From NCBI GenBank assembly GCA_950097015.1, contig CATNEN010000032.1, forward strand, positions 2,580,501 to 2,644,500: DNA of 64,000 bases, read 5' to 3'. This stretch comes from Macrostomum hystrix. Taxonomy: Eukaryota > Platyhelminthes > Macrostomidae. Positions 50,150-61,198 of this stretch are shown here, one piece after another (the stretch's first letter is position 1; every line of letters starts with the position of its first letter). The notes under the pieces are model-generated. The model made no database searches, was not told the origin of the DNA, and saw nothing but the letters and a program-made list of their open reading frames with translations. The position numbers and the translations under genes are program-made.

Positions 50150-50643
50150 TGGGCTTCCTACCGCTGCCATTTCCCACATCACTGCTAGGCAGTGTCGCTC
50201 GTGCACTCTGAATGACTGATTTTTTGCTGAGAACGCAGTTGCTGCTGCCTTTCCGTCCTCGGCTGTCTTTAAGTCCATTGGACCGGAAAGGCTCTGTCCC
50301 ATCATGTTCTAGAACCTCGAATCCAAAGGCCTGGCGTTTTTCTGTTGCCTGCTGAACCTGTCTTTCCAGCCACGTGGACCACGGCTAAGATGGTGCCTCT
50401 CCTCAAACCGGGCAAAGAAGCCACCATTGGGTCCTCCTATGGGCCCGTCTCTATCCTTTCTCCGGTCGTTAAAATTTTTGAAAAGTGTCTTCTCTCCTCT
50501 TCTCTCCACCTGTCAAGCCGCATTGAAAATTACTCCGCGGTAGCATGGCTTCAGACTAGGTCGACGCGCACCTTGGTTTTCGCTCTTGACCTTCAAAAAG
50601 CATTCGATAAGGTGAATCACAGCCCGCCGTGCAATTTGCACTA
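50150..50643 (+). pseudogene. Non-LTR retrotransposon (LINE) reverse-transcriptase fragment
   Basis: One frame reads KSIGPERLCPIMF, a stop, then NLESKGLAFFCCLLNLSF. The adjacent frame continues FPATWTTAKMVPLLKPGKEA, then GPVSILSPVVKIFEKCLL, and after a gap LVFALDLQKAFDKVNH. These are the ordered N-terminal motifs of LINE reverse transcriptases up to the first catalytic Asp region. A stop, a frameshift and truncation before the YxDD box make it inactive. It lies about 0.3 kb downstream of IFT56 in the same orientation. Confidence 0.8.
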
Positions 50644-53413
50644 GCTAATTAGTTTTACTAAACACAAGCGTTAATCGCGGATTCAAAGCCTCTTATACGG
50701 GCCTATATAGCAACCATAAAGCTGCACGAAAAAACATGGTTGCGTGACTTAGTACTAATATAGTAAATTTTACCAGAGCGCTTTCTGCATGGTAAAATTG
50801 CTTGGCGTTTAATTAACATACATACATGTGCATGTCTATTTCAGAATTCGAGTCTGGTCAATCTGGTCTTTTACCTTTATATTACCCGCTTTTGTACCAT
50901 ACCCCATGTACAGTGTTAGCCGAGACAAGCCAAGGCAAGAGTTTGCGATGTGTCGAAAACCACTTGAGAAAAGCCAGGCGAAAGCGATGCGATAGTCAAT
51001 ATATTGTGGGTCAATAATAACACACTGGAGTTGAGCAGCCCCAACCCCAGGACTAAAACCAGCCATGTACATGCAAGATAAGATAAGCAATATAACGATT
51101 GCACGCGCACAGTAGGACCGAGAGCGATAACACGTACATAGCCAGCAAATCATAACGCAACGTACAGTGAAGCCCGCCAAGCCCACAGTCACGCAGAGTG
51201 AACAGTCTAACATACAGTTCCGAAACTTCCAGCGATGCTAAATAAAAAATTATAAATCTTCGAGGATATAAGCCATGTGTATTTATCGATTGCATATCTT
51301 TCATGGTCTACATAAAATTGTCCACACTAAATGCTTTTTATTCGTATTTGCTCCAATTTTAGATTCTCGGAAAATTTTCTTGCACAACGTTAAGTTCTAA
51401 ACTGTAACGTTTCGCACTATTTCAAATGATCACGATTCCTCGATGACATTTAAATTTAAAGTGAGCATCATATTCCCGACATTAGTTTCTTAGTTTAGTT
51501 TAGTTATAACTTCAATAAGTAAAATGAATAGAAAATTGTTTTAGTCGCTTAATAAAATGTATTTAGAAAGCATTCGCAATGTTACGATGCAATTTAGTTC
51601 GTCCAGTGTTCTTTATTTTACATTCGGTTGATATTTTTCGTAACTCGAACCCTTAGCTAAGTTAGCTTAGGCTTTTTAGGCCACACAGGAACAGCCAGCG
51701 GAACTCTAGTCCCTTATACATACTTGCTTTTACCGGTAAGAATAAGACAGATGCATGTGTCTAATGTGACTCAAATGCTTAATATGGTTGTTAGTAATGA
51801 TGGTAGCTATACTTAAGTTGTTGAGATTCGTTATGAAATATGTAGCATGTAGGCATAATTTTTTAGCTAGCTAAGAAAGTTACTATATAGCTATAGCTAT
51901 ATAAACAATATTAAATATATAATTAAATTAAACCTATCTAATAGGTATATTTTTAAAACCTTAAAAAGCTAGAAAATATTAAATATAAGGGGTAGCCTGT
52001 GTGCAATGTCCTAGTTTCCAGCATGAAACAGTGTAATAAGCTCTTTCTTAAGTGCTATGACATGTTTTACTGCTTTAATAAACTTGCTTTTGTTTGTGTA
52101 CTTACAATCAGGTTCAAAATAATTTCATGCATTGCCAAGGCACATCCCAACTCCTAAAAGCTATTGGAATTTCTATCATAGCTCTGCAATGCCTAGCTTA
52201 GTTTTCATGGGTGTAGAGTCAATTTCAAGAATATATTTAACAAAAATATGTATTTGAATTAATTTTCCTTCTTCAACCACTACAAGAGCATCAAAAAGTT
52301 TGGACATATGAATAGGTGTTACAAATTGTCATTGTATTTAATAAAGCCATTTGGCAATTTTTTATGAGGCTTCTTAACAATGCCACAGATAGTTGAATGC
52401 ATTTCTGCTACCATGAGTGTATATTCTTATATTTTGCTATTTGAATGCCACTCTAGGCAGCAGGCCAAAGTGCAAAGATTTAACTATACTGATGCTCAAT
52501 ACTTTGTACAATATTCATTTTGTCACAGAATTCTTGTTTTCTGATAATCCTGTGCCAAGGACTATCCCATGTGAGAATAAAACATGCCCTATAAGTGCTA
52601 TGCATTCAGTCTCATGATGTCTACATAATGCATTGTTTAGTTGGGATTGAGCTCTTGGACAGAGGAACCAGGGGCCACTTACATACAGTGGCAATTTGTA
52701 AAGCTTATGTGCACATGTGCATGCAGTTTTTGATCTCTACAAAAAAACAGAAAAAATTAGCAAAAAACATTTTTTCTTATTTAATTCTTCACCTTTAGAT
52801 ATTGAACCAGGAATTGCAGAGCTACAATAAAATCCCAGGAAAATTTTGGGATGCCCCTTAAAGCTACTAAAAAAACAAACCACATATAACATTTTAAAAC
52901 TCTTATCATGTGAGAAATCTTATTACACAACTTTGCATATATAAGAAGTGCTATAAATCTATAGCTTGCCTAGCCTTTAAGTAGCTAATAAATGTAACTA
53001 GGCTAAAATTTTAGCTATGCCTTTGCATATAATCATAGTCTTCTGTACTTCTTGGTTAAGTTATCGTGCATTTAATATAGTTTTATCTATCTCAACTACC
53101 CTTTCCCAAGCTGAAAAATTTAAATTTAAATGATAAATTATATAAGTTCTGTCTCACAAACAACTAGCTGGCTAGCTTGCTCCTGTATTGAACTAGTCTG
53201 TAAGTACTAACTTTATGACATGTCACTAGAAAGCCCACATTTTTTAGAGCAATAAGATATGATTATAAAAGGCATTGAAGGTGCTTGTGGGACCATATGT
53301 CTTGACTCTATTCTGATTTACATTGAACTCAAGATCAATTGAACCAATTTGTCTTTCAAAATCTAGGCTGCAAGTGTACAGTAGCAGCAGTTGTGTGCCA
53401 GCACCCACACCCA
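50644..53413. other. AT-rich intergenic DNA
   Basis: No supported gene, RNA or tandem array. Base composition is markedly more AT-rich than the coding parts. Confidence 0.45.
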
Positions 53414-53733
53414 ATGATGGCAGGCGGTGCTGCCGAGCCGCAGGAGTCCTGGGAGGAGCTCCTGCTAGCTGGCCCGTCCACCCTGTCCGCAGACTGTCCG
53501 GCTCCTTATCCTAGTCGGGCATTTTTTGATCTAGTCGACCAGTCGCCATTTGGTCAGTGTCGGGTTAGTGAGCACTCTCACCTGGCTGCCAATGAGTTGC
53601 GCAGTCTTAGGGTCCTGTCGCTGCATTTCTCTGACCCGATGACCCTGATGCGAAGTGTGGCCACGGCTGGCCGGCTGGGCTATTCCAGCGTTCACTGGCA
53701 TATTAACTGCGAGAACCAGGATCTGATGGCCAG
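53414..53733 (+). CDS. DUF4470 gene exon 1
   Basis: Begins MMAGGAAEPQ and ends within an Arg codon after NCENQDLMA. The donor GTGAGA is followed within 20 bp by the 24-bp intronic array. Confidence 0.72.
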
Positions 53734-56323
53734 GTGAGAGACCCCCCCTGCTGAATGACCAATTAGACAGTCTGCTGAATGACCAATTAGACAGTCCACT
53801 GAATAACCAATTAGACAGTCTGCTTAATGACCAATTAGACAGTCCACTGAATAACCAATTAGACAGTCTGCTTAATGACCAATTAGACAGTCTGCTGAAT
53901 GACCAATTAGACAGTCTGCTGAATGAGCAATCAGACAGTCCACTGAATGACCAATTAGACAGTCCACTGAATGACCAATTAGACAGTCCACTGAATGACC
54001 AATTAGACAGTCCACTGAATGACCAATTAGACAGTCCACTGAATGACTAATTAGACAGTCCACTGAATGACCAATTAGACAGTCCACTGAATGACCAATT
54101 AGACAGTCCACTGAATGACCAATTAGACAGTCCACTGAATGACCAATTAGACAGTCCACTGAATGACCAATTAGACAGTCCACTGAATGACTAATTAGAC
54201 AGTCCACTGAATGACCAATTAGACAGTCCACTGAATGACCAATTAGACAGTCCACTGAATGACTAATTAGACAGTCCACTGAATGACCAATTAGACAGTC
54301 CACTGAATGACCAATTAGACAGTCCACAGAATGACTAATTAGACAGTCCACTGAATGACCAATTAGACAGTCCACTGAATGACCAATTAGACAGTCCACT
54401 GAATGACTAATTAGACAGTCCACTGAATGACCCAGCTTCGCCATCTCCCAGGAATCTTCTGTTGCTATGCGTCGCCAGAACAGCCGACGGTCCCGAGGAC
54501 TGGCGCTTCTTTTGGACCATCTTCTTCAACAAGTACATCCTGCCCGAGCACAAGCTGCGGCTGAAGGCTTTGCTAAACGGCCTTGCCGAAGGTGGCGCCA
54601 ACGGCGGCCGTTCTGACCAGCTGCTGAACGGCGTGGAAGCACCCGGACCGGTTCTAACCAGATTGCGAGCGATTTGGAAGGCCTGGCTCGGCGGATTGAA
54701 GTGTCGCAGCAGCAGCTTGCCTGCATGGGGCTCGCAAAGCCAGTCTGTTGACAGCTATGTGGACGGTGTTGATTCAATTCGAGCCATGGTTGACTGGTTG
54801 GGCAGCAGGAAGCTCTGGCCTCGGGACCAAATCGCTGAAGCTGCCTATCGCTATTTGGTTACGCCCAAGCTGTTGGATCCTCAGCTAGCCTATGACGCCG
54901 GTGCATTCAATGTGTGGGCTAATCCATTGGTTGGTACATTTTGGCCGGCTGTGGAGCGAGACTCGCTGCTTCCGTTTGACCTGTTTGCTCCGTTTGTTGA
55001 TGTCGGAGCCTCGGCAACCACTGGTAGCGGCAGAATCAAAGGGTATACCAGCTAGAAGTTAAATTTCTATGATCAAATATTAGCTTTTTAGCCCCTGTGA
55101 GATAATGTTTCAAATGTAGTGCATTAGAAGTAGAGGTGTAGAGGTCCCAGTTCTAGAATCTAGCGGTTAAGTTCTAGTATCTAGAGGTCCTAGTTCAACA
55201 GTCTAGAGGTCCTAGTTCAAGAATCTAGAGGACCTAGTTCTAGAGTCTAGAGGACCAAGTTCTAGAATCTAGAGGACCTAGTTCTAGAATCTAGAGGACC
55301 TAGTTCTAGAATCTAGAGGAGCCAGTTCTAGTATCTAGAGGACCCAGTTCTAGAACTAGAGGACCCAGTTCTAAAATCTAGAGGACCCAGTTCTAGAATC
55401 TAGAGGACCCACTTCTAGAATCTAGAGGACCCAGTTCTAGAATCTAGCGGACCCAGTTCTAGAATCTAAAGGACCTAGTTCTAGAATCTTAAGGTCATTT
55501 GGATGTTTTTTCTATCTAAAATATGCTAGCCACTATATTAGTCGTACATTAATGGAAAATAAATAAATTGGATTGAAACCAATCTGAATTCTGCAGTACT
55601 AGCAGCAGCAGCAGCAGGCGATCTCTAGTCGAGCTCTGCTTCGATCGAGCCGCCGATCTTGTCTCTGAGTTCGCTGCCGCCTGTCGGTCCGAAGCGCCCA
55701 GCCTCAGAATCAGCGTCGGCGTTGGCAACGACCTCCTGGCCGCTAGTCGGCAGCGTGCTGCCAGCCAACTCTATCACCTGGTTGACGCCGGGTCATTAGC
55801 CGATCATTGTCCTCTGTGCGACATTCTAACAGCCTGCCAGCCACTGTTGCTGTCCACTCAGTCGCTGCTGCTCACCCTAAACAGTCGCTGGCTGTATCAT
55901 TATCCCAGCGCGCCTGCCTACCTAGAGGCTGCTCAGGGCCGCCTGCCGGAGCTGTTGTATGGACTGCGCCTGTACAAGCCAAGCGAGTCTGAACTGCTCC
56001 CAGCTGCCAGGACTAGCGACAGGCCTCATCTCCTGCTGCGCTGGGCGCCCAGCCCCACAGACTCCTATCGACAAGCTCAGGTGAAGCGAATTCAAGCGGA
56101 ACCGAGGGCGGTAGAATTTGTGTTCGTGTGGGTGGGGCTTCGAGAATCTTGATATCCTGGTTCTAAGATCTAGAGGTCCTTGTTTTAGAATATTGAAGTC
56201 CGTGTTCTAGAATATAGAGGTCCTTGTTCTAGAATATAGAGGTCCTTGTTATAGAATATAGAGGTCCTAGTTCTTGAATCTAAAGGTCCTAGTTTCATAG
56301 AATCTAGAGGTCTTAGTTTTATA

Positions 56324-56354
<31 letters not shown>

Positions 56355-59273
56355 TGCAGGAGGGCTGAGGGCAGTGGCACATCATTTGGTGACACTAGAG
56401 TCTAGACCCGTATCCAGCGAGGAGGCAATTCTGCCCATTTCGCTGGCTCCTGAGCACACACGCAGACATATACTGTACCCAGGCATACGCTCACAGGTGT
56501 GTACATCTGCCCTGACATTCTCATCATCAGGCAGTGTACACTTCACTGTGCCTTGCAGGTTGGCCCTCAAGGGCATAAATTGCACGACAAGCCCACAAGC
56601 CTTCTCTCCGCGGCTGCGCAAATAAATGTGGCCTCGCCATGGAATCGTACTTAGGGACCTTGGTGCGAGAGGCAAATGCGATAACCGCTCTGCCACTCAC
56701 CCCCTTAGTTTTATAGAATCTAGAGGTCTTAGTTTTATAGAATCTAGAGGTCTTAGTTTTATAGAATCTAGAGGTCTTAGTTTTATAGAATCTAGAGGTC
56801 TTAGTTTTATAGAATCTAGAGGTCTTAGTTTTATAGAATCTAGAGGTCTTAGTTTTATAGAATCTAGAGGTCTTAGTTTTATAGAATCTAGAGGTCTTAG
56901 TTTTATAGAATCTAGAGGTCTTAGTTTTATAGAATCTAGAGGTCTTAGTTTTATAGAATCTAGAGGTCTTAGTTTTATAGAATCTAGAGGTCTTAGTTTT
57001 ATACTCGTAGAATCTAGAGACTTAGTTTTATAAAATATAGAGGTCTTAGTTTTATAGAATCTAGAAGTCTTAGTTTTATAGAATCTAGAGGTCCTGGTTC
57101 TAGAACTCCTAGTCCTAGTTCTTCCCCCTGGAATAAAAACGGGTGTCAAAATGGCTTGGTAGTACTACTGTTCATTTAAGTAGTGAATGAGACAATTCTC
57201 TAAATTCCCCGTCACCCAGATTGCCACCCTACTGGATCCCCTGCTGCCTCACTGCATCGGGCCGCCAGCCTACGGTCGCCTAGCCTACGGTTGCTACCCG
57301 GTTGCCGAGGCTCGCCTATCGCCGCGCACCCTCCACCGGTTGCTTAGCAACCACGGCATGGACTATTTCGAATTAGACTTGGTCTCTCGCATGCCAATGC
57401 TGGCCAAAGTTCTGCTCTCCACCCGTCAGGGCGAACAGTTCGATCCGCACTATCTGCTGTTCTCAACTCTGTGCCGGCCCCAGCAACTGGTTTGCCTCAC
57501 AATCGACCTTCGCCGGCCCGGCACACTGCTCAATGTTGACCAGCTCTGCTCACCAGGTGCTCAATTAATCGCCGTTGTGTTCGAATCCGGCCTCGATGTT
57601 GCCGCATTTGCTGGCGCCTACGACGACTTGGCCGCCGACGCCGGCGATGAGACCGACGCCGCCGTTGCTAGGGACGCCTGCGCCCAGCTGCAGCGCCGTC
57701 TGGCTAGCCGTGTCAAAGCATTTGACAAGCCATTCTATATCCTGCCGCTCCTGACCATCGGTGTCAGTGGAGGCGGCGGAGTTGCGAGAGTCTTCTTGCC
57801 AGCTGAGACTGCCGACAAACTCGGCCGCTGCTGCTGCCTCCTGCTAGATCCCAGCCGCTGTCTGACTGGCCGGACTAGAAACAACCGCAGCCTGCTGTGG
57901 TCTAGCCTGGTGGCAGGCCGGCTGTCCGAGTTTCGACCTGCCGGCGGACTGGAATGGCCTGGGGCCAAGCAGAAACAAATCTTTATGGAGCTGCCTTTGC
58001 AGGTGAGGCTTGGGCCCGGGATTTAGTTGAATTTTTGGATTTGTCAGCTTAATTATTAGGATTTCAAGGTCATAATTATGATTTGGCAGGTAATAATTAG
58101 TATTTGACAGGTAATTATTAGGATTTGACAGGTAAATATTAGGATTTGACAGGTAAATATATTAGGATTTGAGAGGTAACTATGATGGTTTTACAGGTAA
58201 ATATTTAAATTTGACGGGTAATTATTGGGATTTGACAGGTAATCAATAGGATTTGACAGGTACTCATTAGGATTTGACAGGTAAATATTAGGCTTTGACT
58301 TAGCGGCAGGGAGCCTCCATGACGGACGCAGCGAGGAGGCGGCCGGTGCCGCCTATATCGCTAACCCCTGGCGGGGTAGTTATTAGGACTTGACATGTAA
58401 ATATTAGGACTTGACATGTAAATATTAGGACTTGACATGTAAATATTAGGATTTGACAGGTAAATATTAGGATTTGACAGGTAAACATTAGGATTTGACA
58501 AGTAAATATTAGGATTTGACAGGTAATAATTAGGATTTGAAAGGTAATAATTAGGATTTGACAGGTAAATACTAGGATTTTACCAAATCAGATTCAACCA
58601 ACTGGGAGTTGAGAACACTGATAGGGGGGCTATAAGCCGACACTGCTTCCCGAATTCACAGTTCGCCGCCCGTCCGTTCGACTCGCCCGCCCTGTTCGGC
58701 GCTCGCCTGGGCCTGTCGAGGCCGCCGCCCCTGGCCGCAGCCCAGCTGGCCAGCTGGTTGGGCAAATCCGCCTATCCGGCCCTGTTTGATAGCCTGGCCG
58801 CCAAGGCCACCATCGGCGGCATCAGCGCTTCAAAGCTGGCGACCTGCGAGATTGAAGCCGAGCGCCACTGGGCCGCCTTTGTAGCGCAGCTCCTGGCCCT
58901 ACGATGGGCCGACATCGGCTGCGTGTTCCTGCGCGACATCGGCTTCACCTGCGACAGTATCGGCATCCGGCTGCGCCTGCTAGAAGCCGGCTGCCGCGGC
59001 AGTCGGCCACTCCTGCTAGCCAGACAGTTGGGCAGCGGAGGCTCCGCCGAGTCGTCAAACTCAGCTCTGCCCAGCGTCACCCTGCTGTGCAGCACGCATC
59101 TCATTAGCGAGCTTGTAGAGGCCTTGAATCAATGCCAGGTCTGTCCCGGTGTCAGCTGCCTGCTGCTGCCGCTCCGCCTGCCAGTCTGGCAGCATCGGGC
59201 GCGTCAACTGCGCCGGCTGGAGGCGATGCAGGAACGAATCGGCCGGCTGGATTGTGCGCCCTGTCAAGTTTGA
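53414..59273 (+). CDS. DUF4470-family protein (DNAAF3 N-terminal-like), five exons, 929 residues
   Basis: Exons 53414..53733, 54452..55042, 55597..56080, 57220..58002 and 58662..59273 (TGA). Phases agree at all four junctions (2, 2, 0, 0); donors are GTGAGA, GTATAC, GTGAAG and GTGAGG, acceptors CTCCCAG, CTGCAG, CACCCAG and TTCACAG. Residues about 50-130 (LRVLSLHFSDPMTLMRSVAT, HWHINCENQDLMARNLLLL, then FFWTIFFNKYILPEHKLRLK) fit the DUF4470 fold found at the N-terminus of the axonemal dynein assembly factor DNAAF3 and of fungal MYND proteins. QLYHLVDAGSLADHCPLCDI matches the downstream IDTSNLADHVGLLNLL-type motif of the latter. No MYND zinc finger is visible. Start chosen as the first of two adjacent ATGs. 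A dynein-assembly role is inference only; the protein is much longer than DNAAF3 (about 540). Confidence 0.72.
53750..54430. repeat. 24-bp minisatellite in intron 1, about 28 units
   Basis: GAATGACCAATTAGACAGTC plus CACT or TGCT. It fills almost the whole intron and stops about 20 bp before the acceptor. The minus frame reads as 8-residue repeats (SVDCLIGH), an artefact of the 24-bp period. Confidence 0.96.
54452..55042 (+). CDS. DUF4470 gene exon 2
   Basis: Starts with the base completing the Arg codon, then NLLLLCVARTADGPEDWRFF. Contains KYILPEHKLRLKALLNGL and RDQIAEAAYRYLVTPKLLD. Ends GRIKG with the unusual but acceptable donor GTATAC. Confidence 0.7.
55136..55497. repeat. 22-bp minisatellite in intron 2
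   Basis: About 16 units of GTTCTAGAATCTAGAGGACC with CTA or CCA. TCTAGA palindromes recur in each unit. Confidence 0.95.
55597..56080 (+). CDS. DUF4470 gene exon 3
   Basis: Starts in a Ser run (partly (AGC)n) and encodes RISVGVGNDLLAASRQRAAS, then QLYHLVDAGSLADHCPLCDI, the block diagnostic of this family. Ends YRQAQ in phase 0 before GTGAAG. Confidence 0.72.
56150..57110. repeat. 22-24-bp minisatellite in intron 3, split by a SINE
   Basis: Left part 56150-56327 mixes units like TTCTAGAATATAGAGGTCC; right part 56704-57110 is homogeneous GGTCTTAGTTTTATAGAATC plus TAGA, about 17 units. It is related to the intron 2 array (shared GAATCTAGAGG core). The SINE at 56328-56703 interrupts it. Confidence 0.94.
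56328..56703 (-). mobile_element. tRNA-derived SINE inserted in a minisatellite, with (ATT)n tail
   Basis: On the minus strand it begins GTGAGTGGCAGAGCGGTTAT (A-box region of a Leu/Ser-type tRNA) with AAGTACGATTCC (B-box) 30 bases on. The body is about 300 bp, and it ends in an (ATT)n tail at 56354-56328. Both sides carry CTTAGTTTTATAGAAT (56312-56327 and 56704-56719), which is either the target duplication or simply the repeat unit. Parts of the body recur at 20873-20946 and 26758-26870. Confidence 0.78.
57220..58002 (+). CDS. DUF4470 gene exon 4
   Basis: 261 codons, phase 0 at both ends. Begins IATLLDPLLPHCIGPPAYGR and contains PQQLVCLTIDLRRPG, FDKPFYILPLLTIGVSGGGG and SEFRPAGGLEWPGAKQKQIF. 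I do not recognise a named domain in this part. Confidence 0.72.
58050..58580. repeat. 21-bp minisatellite in intron 4 carrying donor-like sites
   Basis: About 20 units of ATTAGGATTTGACAGGTAAA plus T, variants GGTAAT and ATGTAA. CAG-GTAAAT/GTAAT within each unit resembles a 5' splice site in the sense orientation of the host gene. Confidence 0.94.
58295..58378. other. GC-rich foldback insertion within the 21-bp array
   Basis: About 80 bp of GC-rich DNA interrupts the AT-rich repeat. TTAGCGGCA near its start and TGCCGC plus CGCTAA near its end are inverted matches, so it can form a stem. Could be a very small MITE. Confidence 0.5.
58662..59273 (+). CDS. DUF4470 gene exon 5 (terminal)
   Basis: 203 codons plus TGA. 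Starts FAARPFDSPALFGARLGLSR and contains FVAQLLALRWADIGCVFLRD and PSVTLLCSTHLISELVEALN. Ends with a basic helix (RQLRRLEAMQERIGRLD) and CAPCQV. The Cys residues are too few for a MYND finger. Confidence 0.72.
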   Translation, partial: FAARPFDSPALFGARLGLSRPPPLAAAQLASWLGKSAYPALFDSLAAKATIGGISASKLATCEIEAERHWAAFVAQLLALRWADIGCVFLRDIGFTCDSIGIRLRLLEAGCRGSRPLLLARQLGSGGSAESSNSALPSVTLLCSTHLISELVEALNQCQVCPGVSCLLLPLRLPVWQHRARQLRRLEAMQERIGRLDCAPCQV

Positions 59274-61198
59274 TTGGCACCATTGCTCTAAGCTGGCTTC
59301 TTATGTCCCAATGTTTTCTTCCCTGCCTATAAGCCAAACCCAGTGAAACCAGTTAACTTTATCTTCTGTGCTCGATAAACCTGGTTTGTTCTGTAGACTT
59401 TCTAGACAATTTGGATAAACTGGATTAACTGCCCAGTCCTTCAGTTCCTCAGCTGTTAACTGCCCAAGTGCTTTTGAGTTATTTCTATAATCAATGATTG
59501 TCAACAGGCATGGACTAACTGGACCTTCTGGTTAGTTTTTTTCAAAATATAACGCAGCACAGCAGCATGCAATTCTTGAATGTAAGCATATCTTGTTTTT
59601 ACGCTTGTTGCTACCATTCAAATGCAAGTTTATGCTCCTAAAATGCACATTTACGTCAGTAATAAATTATTAAAACTAATATTCGCTAGTTCAAAGGACT
59701 CATTACTCATTTTCTGTCAACTGGCAGTAGATAGTGTTAACAGGCAGATTTAATGCCTATAATCTTTGAGAATCGTTTGACGGAAACTATTTGTTGTCAT
59801 TCTGTTATCCAGATAGTCATTTGCGCCACTTCTCAGTCTGTGCAACACCATTAACTAAGCTTGTCTCTGCTAGTTTTACGATTTAATGTAATCTTATTTA
59901 AGGACTCATTTTGCAAAGTATGCTCACCTTTGTTTTACCCTTGGTGTTACGTTCTATTGTATGTATTAGTTCAAGGTTTAATATCGATCCGACTTTGTGG
60001 AGCGCATTATGGATATAAAATATATGAGCGAAGATATTTTGAAACATCATGGGTGTGCATTTAACTCACTATCTTTTAGAAGTCATTCAGGGACAGATAT
60101 TTTGCTTTATTTTCTGCTTTTTAAAAATTTGAAACTTGCTTTAAGCGATGTCACTTATGAAGAAATGAGCTCTTCCAAAGCATGTACTGTTACTGCAGCC
60201 GAATTTGTTTATATCATATAAATGAAATTTACATTCTTCATATGTTCTGCCACTTAAAATTTTCTGAAATTTGTATAAAATCAAATACATTTTGATTTAT
60301 TTACACTTTACACATGTATCCAGTGTATCAACTGAATACGAAATAACAAATAGGTTTAAAAAATGCTACAAATTTCACCGTCAAAAATAGAAAGAAAAAA
60401 TAAACACATTTGTTGGCTGTAACTGTTTTAAAGCATTGATTAAAATACGGCTGATGAGAGCGTAGGCCAATTGTTAAAAATTCCGTGTTTTTTGGTTTTT
60501 GCAGTAAAACAAAGCTATTTAAGCTATAATTTTAAAGCTGATTGATACATAAGTTAAGACTAGAATTGTTACAAAAAGAGAGTTTTATTGCCTTTTGACT
60601 TGTTTTATTACCACCTAATGAATTAAATTCTTATTTGTTTAGAACTGTTTAAATCACTCTGCACCTCAATCGTGACGGCACATATTAACTTGCAATGTTA
60701 GGTTAATAAAAGCATTGCATTTCCTGTTTAGCTAAGAACCAACTGATAAACAATAATTTTGTTAATATGTGGTATTCAACCAAGAGGACATGTTTTCTTT
60801 GGTTGTGAGCTATGATTCCTATAAATATTCAATGTTTGAATTCCTGTCAGTGCTAACTAAAAAATAATTCTATGATGACTCTCAATTAACATTTTGTTAG
60901 GTTAAGAATTTTGTATTACTTCTGTTACTGTATTGTAAACTGTTTTGTATAATGTGTTGATCTAACATTTTTTAACCAATTAACCAACCAAAAGCTATTT
61001 ATAACATATTAATCTTTATGATCACTGTTAAGACAATATTTTATAGGGCAAATTTCTAGATTTTCTCACATGTTTATTTTCGCGCGTTTTTTTCTTTGGT
61101 TAGACACAGTAATACACATGTGTTACATCGTAATACATGGTGATCCAGTAGAGGATGGCCCCAAAGCTGTTGTCCAAGTAGAGGTGATGCCAGAGGTA
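59274..61198. other. AT-rich 3' flank and intergenic DNA
   Basis: No supported gene. An AATAAA at about 59662 could serve the upstream gene as a polyadenylation signal. Confidence 0.4.

Noticed and set aside
16689-58580. CRISPR-like arrays
   Set aside because: Repeats are head to tail with no unique spacers, in a eukaryotic context without cas genes.
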